Part shown: positions 1-5,811 of the stretch, piece after piece
Position numbering within the stretch: position 1 is the stretch's first letter
How the letters are laid out: each line of letters opens with the position of its first letter
Source of the DNA: JAKEGK01 sp050116575
GTDB lineage: Bacteria; Pseudomonadota; Gammaproteobacteria; SZUA-152
NCBI GenBank assembly: GCA_050116575.1
Contig: JASFOJ010000206.1
Span: 1 to 7,350, forward strand
Direction: 5' to 3'
DNA: 7,350 nt
Position numbers and translations under genes: made by a program
The notes under the pieces: generated by a model
The model's input: only the letters and a program-made list of their open reading frames with translations
The model's database searches: none
Told to the model about the DNA's origin: nothing

Positions 1-2
1 CA

Positions 3-1643
3 ATCGGGACCATAAAACCTTCTTTTGAAAAAGCCCGTGCATCGCTTAACCTGGGAGCGGCGGCCTATGATTTGTTGCGGCGTAAACAATTAATGGATAC
101 AGCCCCGGCCATGGCGGCGGTTAAATTGCTGGATCAGGAAATTGTATTTGCCACCCAGTTGGGAAATGACTGGTTAACGGCAAAGCTGTTAATGCAGCAA
201 TCGCAATTTTACGAATACGCCGGACAACTGGATGACGCTTTACAATTGACGGAGCAAGCTATTTTTCATGCCCAGTTGATTGACGATAACAACCTTATTT
301 ATCAATTACAGTGGCAGGTTGCCCGCATCAACAAGCAAACCAATCACGATGACGAAGCTGCCACATTTTACCGGCGCGCTATTCGAACCCTGCAGCCTAT
401 CCGTCATATGTTGATCAACCGGCCTTTCACCGATACCGCGCTGGATTCGGAGCAGGGAAACCTGTATCTGGAGTTCGCCGATTTGCTGTTGCGCCACGCT
501 GCGGAAGAAGATTCCAGTGCTACGACGAGTGAGTTGCTGTTCGAGGTGCGCAACGTACTGGAGCGGCAGAAGACGGAAGAATTGCAGGATTACTTCAAAA
601 ATCAATGTGTCGTCGATGCCCAGATCAAAACCATTGCCATTGATGAAGCTATCGATGACCAGACCGCCGTTATTTACCCGGTGTTGTTGCCGGACCGTAC
701 CGAATTGCTGGTCAGTTACAAGGCGGGTATTAAACAATACGTGGTGGACTCGCCGGAGCCTGAAGTCACCCGGCAGGTGCGCCAGTTGCGTCTCAAGCTG
801 GAAAAGCGCCGTACGCGGGAATATTTGCCCTATGCCGAAAAGCTCTACCATGTGCTGGTGTCGCCGCTGGAACAAGACCTGAAGCAGCGAAACATCAAGA
901 CCCTGGTGTTTATCCCGGGACAGTCCTTGCGCACCATTCCGGTTGCAGTGCTCAATGATGGCAACAAGTTTCTGATTGAAAAATACGCCGTGGCCACCAC
1001 ACCGGGGCTGACGCTTACCGATCCGCGCCCCTTAAAGCGTGACCACCTGAAAGTCCTGTTAAGTGGTATATCCGAACCGGTGCAGGGTTATCCGCCATTG
1101 GACTATGTACCCGGTGAACTAAACCAAATCCGTGACCTGTACGGCGCCAAACTGCTGTTGAACCAGGGTTTTGTCAAAGCCAATGTCACAGAAGCATTAC
1201 AGGATACCGGTTACAGCGTGGCCCATTTTGCTTCCCACGCGGAATTTGCCGGCAATGTAAAGGACTCGTTTATTCTAACCTTTGATGATCGTTTATCGGT
1301 CAGTCAATTGGGACAGTACGCCACCATGGGGCAATACAAAAACAAGCCCATTGAGTTGTTGACCCTGAGCGCGTGCAACACCGCTGCCGGCGATGACCGG
1401 GCTGCGCTGGGACTGGCAGGGGTTGCCGTGCAATCCGGAGCCAGGAGTGCCCTGGCATCGTTGTGGGCCATTAATGACCGGGCGTCATCAATGCTGGTGA
1501 CCGAGTTTTACCGCCAATTGCAGAACAAAGATGTTACCAAGGCCGAAGCCCTGCAACGGGCGCAGCAGAAGCTGATGAAGAATGTACGTTACCGCCATCC
1601 CGGCTATTGGTCGCCATTCCTGTTAATTGGTAATTGGTTGTAG
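3..1643 (+). CDS. TPR-CHAT domain protein (caspase-like putative protease), 5' end outside window
   Basis: The frame is open to the left edge, and the first possible start inside (TTG at 72) has no ribosome site, so the gene begins upstream; 546 codons are visible. Counting residues from that TTG, about 25-110 look like TPR-type helical hairpins. Residues 160-180 carry the E-x2-K-x2-ELQDYF-type segment that I associate with the link to CHAT in this family. The CHAT domain covers about 250-523, with FIPGQSLRTIP (280-290), HFASH with the presumed catalytic His389 (codon 1236-1238), LSACNTAAG with the presumed nucleophile Cys435 (codon 1374-1376), the SLWAINDRAS helix and a closing YWSPFLLIGNW. 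Both catalytic residues are present, so an active cysteine peptidase is plausible, but substrate and trigger are unknown. The visible part shows no membrane span; a signal peptide could lie in the missing N-terminus. The gene is GC-rich and converges on a two-partner secretion operon. CHAT identity is secure; a role linked to that operon is inference. Confidence 0.93.
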   Translation: MGTIKPSFEKARASLNLGAAAYDLLRRKQLMDTAPAMAAVKLLDQEIVFATQLGNDWLTAKLLMQQSQFYEYAGQLDDALQLTEQAIFHAQLIDDNNLIYQLQWQVARINKQTNHDDEAATFYRRAIRTLQPIRHMLINRPFTDTALDSEQGNLYLEFADLLLRHAAEEDSSATTSELLFEVRNVLERQKTEELQDYFKNQCVVDAQIKTIAIDEAIDDQTAVIYPVLLPDRTELLVSYKAGIKQYVVDSPEPEVTRQVRQLRLKLEKRRTREYLPYAEKLYHVLVSPLEQDLKQRNIKTLVFIPGQSLRTIPVAVLNDGNKFLIEKYAVATTPGLTLTDPRPLKRDHLKVLLSGISEPVQGYPPLDYVPGELNQIRDLYGAKLLLNQGFVKANVTEALQDTGYSVAHFASHAEFAGNVKDSFILTFDDRLSVSQLGQYATMGQYKNKPIELLTLSACNTAAGDDRAALGLAGVAVQSGARSALASLWAINDRASSMLVTEFYRQLQNKDVTKAEALQRAQQKLMKNVRYRHPGYWSPFLLIGNWL

Positions 1644-1701
1644 AACGTTCAATACTTCGACCAGGTAATTTTCCAGATAACAACACGCACGCTATGTCAT
1701 T

Positions 1702-1730
1702 TTGGTGTCGATAGTGAAACGCTTTTTAAT
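1702..1730 (+). promoter_or_regulatory. Candidate sigma-70 promoter for the HEAT-repeat gene
   Basis: TTGGTG (1702-1707) and TTTAAT (1725-1730) are separated by exactly 17 bases. The -10 box matches the TATAAT consensus at five of six positions, but the -35 box at only three of six. It lies in the 185-base gap after the CHAT gene, about 100 bases before the HEAT start codon, so it would give a leader of roughly 90 bases. AT-rich DNA often throws up such matches, so this is tentative. I see no stem-loop terminator after the CHAT gene, so read-through from it is also possible. Confidence 0.3.
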
Positions 1731-1741
1731 GTAATTATTAC
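1731..1741. promoter_or_regulatory. Small palindrome at the predicted transcription start
   Basis: GTAATTATTAC has perfect 5-base arms around a single central T and directly follows the candidate -10 box, where a repressor would block initiation. The match is short and AT-rich and may be chance. Confidence 0.2.
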
Positions 1742-1787
1742 CAAAAATGCGGCTAAACCGTTAGTTTAAGCACAGTGTCCATCTAAA

Positions 1788-1808
1788 TAGAAAAGTTACA
1801 ATTTTCTA
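1788..1808. repeat. Inverted repeat in the leader of the HEAT gene
   Basis: TAGAAAA (1788-1794) and TTTTCTA (1802-1808) are perfect 7-base inverted arms around the 7-base spacer GTTACAA. The right arm ends six bases before the ribosome binding site GAGAGG (1815-1820). It could form a weak AT-rich hairpin in the mRNA leader, or serve as a site for a dimeric regulator. No T-tract follows in terminator position. The symmetry is seen directly; the function is not known. Confidence 0.4.
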
Positions 1809-1828
1809 CTTTTCGAGAGGACAACCCA

Positions 1829-2536
1829 ATGGACGCTCAAGTTCAAACCGCCACCTATTTCATATCAGCTGTCGATAACGAAGACCTGGTGGAGCAATCC
1901 CTAAGCCAGGATCCCATTCAACGTTACTACGCCGCTAAAACCATGCAGGCGCGGGGATTGGCCGACAAGGCGTTTGTACCTGCGCTAAACCTCTTGCTTC
2001 AGGACTCGGAATTCAACGTCCGCATGGCCGCCTGTAATGCCCTGGCCGTGATGGGCAAGGACGCCGTGATCACGGCCCATGGTCTCTGCCGTTTGTTAAA
2101 GGACAAAACCTATGGCGTGCGCGAGAGCGCAGCCAGGGCGCTGCACGCATTGGCGCCACTACCGAAATATTGCCAGCGGCCGCTGGCCCTGGCGCTGACG
2201 GATTTTAATGCCCACGTCCGGGAACAGGCCGCTGCCGCCCTGGCCGCCAGCAAACCGGAAGGCGTCGGCGTGGCCATCGCCCTGCGTGATGCTCTGTTCG
2301 ACCAGGTGGAAGACGTTCGGTGGTACGCCGCCGCAGCGCTCAGCGAAATGGGCAACGATGCGAAAATCGCTGTACCAGCGCTGGTTACTGTTTATTTTGA
2401 AGATGTGGATGTTGTGCGGGCTGTCGCCATGGATGCATTGAATCGCATTGTGCCGGATCTCAATTTGTTACCCGTTGAAAAAATCTATGTAAATCGGCGA
2501 AAAAGTTTAAATACAGAAACGGCCGGATTTTTTTAA
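1829..2536 (+). CDS. HEAT-repeat scaffold-like protein, 235 residues
   Basis: This is a complete gene starting at ATG 1829, with GAGAGG at 1815-1820 eight bases upstream. Six helical hairpins of HEAT/EZ-HEAT type fill almost the whole protein. The V-R-x3-A-x2-AL signature recurs at V64, V97, V130, V163 and V196, with a degenerate first copy (QRYYAAKTM) at 31. The spacing is exactly 33 residues throughout. No signal peptide, membrane span or catalytic motif is visible, so a cytoplasmic protein-binding or scaffold role is likely. The tail after about residue 210 is basic and polar and leaves the repeat pattern. The gene lies downstream of the CHAT gene on the same strand, 185 bases away, and may have its own promoter. 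It is strongly GC-rich (hand count 45 of 60 for 2221-2280), in contrast to the AT-rich DNA that follows. The partner is unknown. PBS-lyase-type HEAT proteins look similar, but nothing here indicates phycobilisome chemistry. Confidence 0.9.
   Translation: MDAQVQTATYFISAVDNEDLVEQSLSQDPIQRYYAAKTMQARGLADKAFVPALNLLLQDSEFNVRMAACNALAVMGKDAVITAHGLCRLLKDKTYGVRESAARALHALAPLPKYCQRPLALALTDFNAHVREQAAAALAASKPEGVGVAIALRDALFDQVEDVRWYAAAALSEMGNDAKIAVPALVTVYFEDVDVVRAVAMDALNRIVPDLNLLPVEKIYVNRRKSLNTETAGFF
1919..2452 (+). repeat. Six in-register HEAT repeats with a 33-codon period
   Basis: Protein-level repeats occupy residues 31-208, each shaped as a loop followed by VRxxAAxAL and a second helix ending in A/G. 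The five clear copies begin 33 residues (99 bases) apart with no insertion or deletion. The copies differ at most other residues, so the DNA is not a simple tandem repeat. Confidence 0.8.
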
Positions 2537-2902
2537 GCTTTCAACTAAGCGTCAATAACTTATTGTAGTGACCAGGGTGAGCTTGTTTTACCTTTGATGA
2601 ATTGTCCAATCGGAAACACATAATATTGGGTTTTAGTATAGTAGTTATTGAGGCGGAGCTGATTCGAAAAAGTAACATGTTTGTGTTGCTTCAATGTAAC
2701 CGGGTGATTAATTTTGCTAATGATGATAATTTCTCTCGGGCATTAAAGTCGAAAATGTGCAAAATAAATATACTGAATTTTTAGTAGTCATGTTTCCATA
2801 AACTTGGCGGACAAAGTGAGTTCTCGTCTGACTAACTTTGGATTTAATATGACCAAAGAAACAAGGGTGGACATTGCCACCCTTTTTAATTCCGTTCGAT
2901 TG
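2537..2902. other. AT-rich convergent intergenic region without a convincing gene
   Basis: This stretch separates the end of the HEAT gene from the end of the small - strand gene. It is AT-rich (hand count 22 G+C of 60 for 2701-2760), and the reading frames in it have no ribosome binding site or family resemblance. It contains the near-palindrome CAATAA-C-TTATTG (2553-2565) and an imperfect inverted repeat, CAAAGTGAG (2812-2820) against CTAACTTTG (2832-2840), neither followed by a T-tract. The only well-formed element is the stem-loop at 2863-2887, listed separately. It may be a remnant of a displaced gene, but no recognisable fragment supports that. Confidence 0.6.
2863..2887. terminator. 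Bidirectional Rho-independent terminator between converging units
   Basis: AAGGGTGG (2863-2870) and CCACCCTT (2877-2884) form a perfect 8-base-pair stem with a 6-base loop. On the + strand the stem runs into five T residues (2883-2887), which suits termination of transcription from the HEAT gene. On the - strand it is followed by GTTTCTTT, a poorer U-tract, and the stem lies 15 bases beyond the stop codon of the small - strand gene. The position between two converging units fits a shared terminator; the + direction is the stronger. Confidence 0.85.
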
Positions 2903-3130
2903 TTAATTACATTGTTCATGTTCATGAAATTGACAACAAATCGTCCGCATTTCTTTATTTGTTGCCATTCCGGTTTCATAAAGGCTCGGCATGTTTGTTC
3001 GTATAGCATCACACATTTCGTGGTCGTCATTTTTTGGGGTTGCGCCGAATACCGAGAGCCAAATTGCAATTGTCATTAGAGGTATACCCAAAGCTAATGC
3101 AATATTTTTCCAAACCTCCCATCTGCTCAT
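2903..3130 (-). CDS. Small cysteine-rich single-pass membrane protein, third gene of the TPS operon
   Basis: I do not recognise this 75-residue protein, but the gene is well supported. Its ATG is preceded by GGAGGA with a 6-base spacing, the best ribosome site in the window. It starts 38 bases after the tpsA stop on the same strand, and its own stop lies 15 bases before a stem-loop terminator. Residues 1-8 (MSRWEVWK) are short and slightly basic, and 9-29 form one hydrophobic segment, so by the positive-inside rule the tail should face the periplasm. That tail (30-75) carries four cysteines (40, 65, 66, 74), with a compact CCQFHEHEQC motif at 65-74 also holding two histidines. Disulfides or metal binding are both possible. 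The hydrophobic segment could be an uncleaved signal anchor. It could be an accessory to TpsA export, a TpsA-interacting membrane protein, or an immunity-like protein; sequence alone does not decide. Confidence 0.75.
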   Translation of the reverse strand: MSRWEVWKNIALALGIPLMTIAIWLSVFGATPKNDDHEMCDAIRTNMPSLYETGMATNKEMRTICCQFHEHEQCN

Positions 3131-3136
3131 TTTTTA

Positions 3137-3142
3137 TCCTCC
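3137..3142 (-). promoter_or_regulatory. Strong Shine-Dalgarno site of the small membrane protein gene
   Basis: Read on the - strand, GGAGGA is followed by six bases (TAAAAA) and then ATG at 3130. This near-perfect anti-16S match fixes the start and is the main argument that the short frame is translated. Overlapping frames in the same stretch lack such a site. Confidence 0.8.
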
Positions 3143-3168
3143 ATTTTTCCAGTTATAACCATATTTAT

Positions 3169-5796
3169 TTAACATTTTACTTCCACTATTTTTGATAAAA
3201 AAGGTGGTTTCAAAGTTTGAGCGTGATACTGCTCGCTTTCAATGCCAGTCAACGCAGGTAATATTAAAGGATAATTAGAAAAATAGCTGCGTATAATTTG
3301 ACCTTCTAGTGTGCTTAATGATGCTCCGTTGTAGGAGATAGTCAAACTGCTACTCGTGTTGTCATATGGCGCGATACACTTTTGCTTAAATAATTTTGAC
3401 ACATCTATTGATTTTTCTGGCAGGTCCTCCAGATCATCGGAATATTCAACGTCAGAGGAAATATCAATACTTCCGTCCGTTGATAACTCTGAAGTTACTT
3501 TAAATTCGTTATTTATATTAAACAAATACCTACTGGATATGCTAATATTTCCGCCGTTCCCTTCTACTGCTGTTGCGACAAGCTTATTGTCCTCTAGAAA
3601 CACAATATTTTGCGCATCAATGGCTATGTTGCCGCCGTTTCCGCTTTTTTGTTCCACGGATGAAGAGAACAGGCTGCCAGTAATTGAGGCGATATTGTTC
3701 GCAGTTAAGGTAATGTTTCCACCGTTAGTTTGTCTTGCGTCTGCTATAAACGTTGAATCGTCAATCAATAAATCGTTGCTGGAAAGGAAGACATTTCCAG
3801 CGTTACTGTTGTTAGGGGTGTTCAGGTTCGTATCAATTTCGGCGGCGATTTTAGCTTTGTTGGTGATTGTTGCTTTGTTGGCTGTTATGAATATGGATCC
3901 GGCGGCTTCGGTCTTATTAGATAGGGTGTTAAAAATAGCGGAGCTATTAATTTGTGATCTTGCATCGTTTAAGGCTGTGTCGTAGTCGTCTCCATCGCTA
4001 ACATTTTTGTCCAATACTTTTTGACTGAATCCGCCTAGATATAAATCTTTGGCTTCAATAACTATGTTTCCAGATGCTGTCAAGTTTTTTGATTCGCTGG
4101 TAATATATCCGCCATCAGTTATACGCAAAACCTTTGTTTTTATTGAGAGCGCACTATTGCCGCCGCCGCTTTGCTGTACAGCGGAATGCGTGTAACCAAG
4201 AAGAGGGTAAGGGTTAGGTGATACACCTTTGACAATAAAAGTGTCGCTATTGTTGATTGATATGTTCCCCGGGTTTCCGCTGCCCGTGAAAGTAGCACTT
4301 CGTATTAGCCCACCGTTGTGCAAAAGAATATTGTCTGAGTATATAGTGATATTGCCGCCACTATAACTACCAGCCGGATTCGATCTTATTATTCCATTGT
4401 TGTTCAATTCCAATATATCTGTATCTATCAATATATCTCCACCTTTGGAGGGGGCGATAAAACTATCGATACCCGCATCGATGCCTGTAAAATCAAAGAG
4501 GATATAATCTGCAGATTCTTCAACACCTTTTACTGTAATGCTGCTGGCGTGAATATCTATATCGCCCGATCGACCAGTACCTGAAAAAAAATCCGAAGCT
4601 GATTTAACCGATGACCTGTTTGAAATGAGTAAACTCTCGGTGTCTATGTCTATTTTGCCGCTATCTCCAGTAGAAAGAGTGCTTGTACTTATTTTGCTGT
4701 TGTTGTCTATAAAAGTGTTTTTTGCAGTTATTTTAATGTTGCCCGCATCTCCAAGACTTCCGGGGTCAGCATGTGACTGAATAGATGAGAAATTGTTAAC
4801 ATTGATGTTTTGGCTCGCTATCTTAATTCCCGCAGGTTTTCCGTTGGTGCCGGCTTTAAGATCTGCAGTAAGTGTGGAAAAATTCGCTAAGCTCAATAGA
4901 TCGCGCATTTTGATGTCAATGTTGGGTTGTGTTTGCGTAGCATTGATTTCCGTGTCAGCGGAAACGGTGGAAGAGTCCACAACCAGCTCACCCCCACGTA
5001 TAACGATTCTGCCTCCACCACTACCACTGGCGTTAACCATTGAATTTCCAGTTACATTAATGTTTCCAAGGGCGTCGAATTGGCTGGCATCAGTTTGATC
5101 CAGAGTTGTTTCGAATTCACCGGCGGATCGGGAGCTGGCAAGATTGAGTTGGCCGTCCGGTGCGCTCAATATTGCTCCGTTTTTGATGTTTATGTCGCCA
5201 CCCACCAGGGATAACATGCTCCCAGTTGGGGTGGTGATGTTGCTGCCATCGACTGAGATATCTCCTGTGTCATTGTCCAGAAACCCAAAGGCGGTTGGCG
5301 AGGCAACGGAGATGGAGGTATTTTTATTAAGGTCGGCGTAAAAGCGTTCGTTATTGCCCAGTTTGATGTAGTCGGCCGTAGTGGCGTGGAAGGAGCCGGT
5401 GATGTTGATCTGGGCATTGGGGCCGAACATGATGCCGTTAGGGTTGATCAGGAACAGGTTGGCACCGTCGATGGAGCTGGAGAGGGTCCCGTCAATATTG
5501 GATGCATCGTTGCCGGTCACGCGGCCAACGATATTCTGGACGTTGGCCGGACCGGAGAAATTGGCGGATTCGCCCTGGTTGATATTGAACTGGCTAAAGC
5601 TGTGGAACAGGTTGTCGCCGCGAATCTGGCCGCGGTCGGCGGTGATTTCCATGTTGGCGCCTTGCAGGGTGCCGGGTTCGCCCATGGAGCCATCAAAAGT
5701 CACTTCCGCCAACACGGTGGGGGTGGAACAAATGGCGAGGGCGCCACTGATGATCTGGGCAAGCCTGGTCCTGGTGAAGTGGTTTGTGCTGTCCAT
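3169..5796 (-). CDS. TpsA: filamentous-haemagglutinin-type secreted beta-helix protein
   Basis: This is a complete 875-residue protein. ATG 5796 has AAAGGA seven bases upstream and lies 15 bases after the tpsB stop. Residues 1-30 form a Sec signal peptide with likely cleavage after TVLA; Cys23 is not in a lipobox. Residues 31-175 are the TPS domain that TpsB recognises, with RVTG (92-95), the family hallmark NPNG (118-121) and FG, then GSFHATTADY. SLVGGDINIKNG (196-207) and SAGEFE follow, then beta-helix coils marked by GG(N/D)I to about 780. Less regular loops occur near 423-450, 521-545 and 585-630, the last with DGDDYD. An acidic stretch (782-794) precedes a C-terminal module with Cys807 and a terminal Cys875, the only cysteines of the mature protein. 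At 875 residues it is short for a TpsA, and I see no toxin domain. It is probably a surface or released adhesin-like protein. Codons from about residue 235 onward are much more AT-rich than the TPS-domain part. Confidence 0.95.
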   Translation of the reverse strand: MDSTNHFTRTRLAQIISGALAICSTPTVLAEVTFDGSMGEPGTLQGANMEITADRGQIRGDNLFHSFSQFNINQGESANFSGPANVQNIVGRVTGNDASNIDGTLSSSIDGANLFLINPNGIMFGPNAQINITGSFHATTADYIKLGNNERFYADLNKNTSISVASPTAFGFLDNDTGDISVDGSNITTPTGSMLSLVGGDINIKNGAILSAPDGQLNLASSRSAGEFETTLDQTDASQFDALGNINVTGNSMVNASGSGGGRIVIRGGELVVDSSTVSADTEINATQTQPNIDIKMRDLLSLANFSTLTADLKAGTNGKPAGIKIASQNINVNNFSSIQSHADPGSLGDAGNIKITAKNTFIDNNSKISTSTLSTGDSGKIDIDTESLLISNRSSVKSASDFFSGTGRSGDIDIHASSITVKGVEESADYILFDFTGIDAGIDSFIAPSKGGDILIDTDILELNNNGIIRSNPAGSYSGGNITIYSDNILLHNGGLIRSATFTGSGNPGNISINNSDTFIVKGVSPNPYPLLGYTHSAVQQSGGGNSALSIKTKVLRITDGGYITSESKNLTASGNIVIEAKDLYLGGFSQKVLDKNVSDGDDYDTALNDARSQINSSAIFNTLSNKTEAAGSIFITANKATITNKAKIAAEIDTNLNTPNNSNAGNVFLSSNDLLIDDSTFIADARQTNGGNITLTANNIASITGSLFSSSVEQKSGNGGNIAIDAQNIVFLEDNKLVATAVEGNGGNISISSRYLFNINNEFKVTSELSTDGSIDISSDVEYSDDLEDLPEKSIDVSKLFKQKCIAPYDNTSSSLTISYNGASLSTLEGQIIRSYFSNYPLILPALTGIESEQYHAQTLKPPFLSKIVEVKC
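3457..5202 (-). repeat. Beta-helix coil repeats of TpsA (GG[ND]I motif)
   Basis: G-(N/D/K/S)-(I/V)-x-I motifs recur at residues about 199, 352, 380, 411, 453, 481, 510, 576, 633, 667, 693, 722, 749 and 775. Most are 26-34 residues apart, with larger gaps where loops are inserted. The DNA under several copies is similar (TTKCCGCCGTT or TTCCACCGTT on the + strand near 3549, 3629 and 3716). This fits a right-handed parallel beta-helix with roughly one marked strand per one to two coils. Confidence 0.75.
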
Positions 5797-5803
5797 AACC
5801 CTA

Positions 5804-5809
5804 TCCTTT
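5804..5809 (-). promoter_or_regulatory. Ribosome binding site of tpsA inside the tpsB-tpsA junction
   Basis: Read on the - strand, AAAGGA lies seven bases before ATG 5796, and just outside the tpsB TGA (5814-5812). With only 15 bases between the two genes there is no room for a separate promoter, so they are co-transcribed and translation may be coupled. Confidence 0.7.
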
Positions 5810-5811
5810 GC

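Noticed and set aside
306..875. 189-residue - strand frame inside the CHAT gene
   Set aside because: It is antisense to the TPR and pre-CHAT region, which has clear family motifs on the + strand.
3..1643. Link to CRISPR type III-E TPR-CHAT
   Set aside because: No CRISPR array or Cas7-like effector is present, and the linker and CHAT motifs fit the general family.
2602..2784. 60-residue + strand frame in the intergenic region
   Set aside because: It starts with TTG, has no ribosome site, matches no family I recognise, and lies in AT-rich DNA.
2812..2840. Imperfect stem CAAAGTGAG / CTAACTTTG as a second terminator
   Set aside because: It has one mismatch and an 11-base loop, with no T-tract on either side.
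2788..3069. 93-residue - strand frame overlapping the small membrane protein gene
   Set aside because: It starts at TTG without a ribosome site and runs through the terminator stem; the overlapping 75-residue frame has much better signals.
2804..3079. 91-residue + strand frame opposite the small gene
   Set aside because: It is antisense to the better supported small gene, lacks a ribosome site and also spans the terminator.
2903..3400. CdiA-type toxin end with immunity gene
   Set aside because: TpsA is far shorter than CdiA, has no VENN-like boundary or toxin domain that I can see, and ends in a cysteine-bearing module. An immunity role for the small protein is not excluded but has no positive support.
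5725..5736. Lipobox in the TpsA signal peptide (LAIC)
   Set aside because: The residue before Cys23 is Ile rather than Gly, Ala or Ser, and a good signal peptidase I site (TVLA) follows at residue 30.
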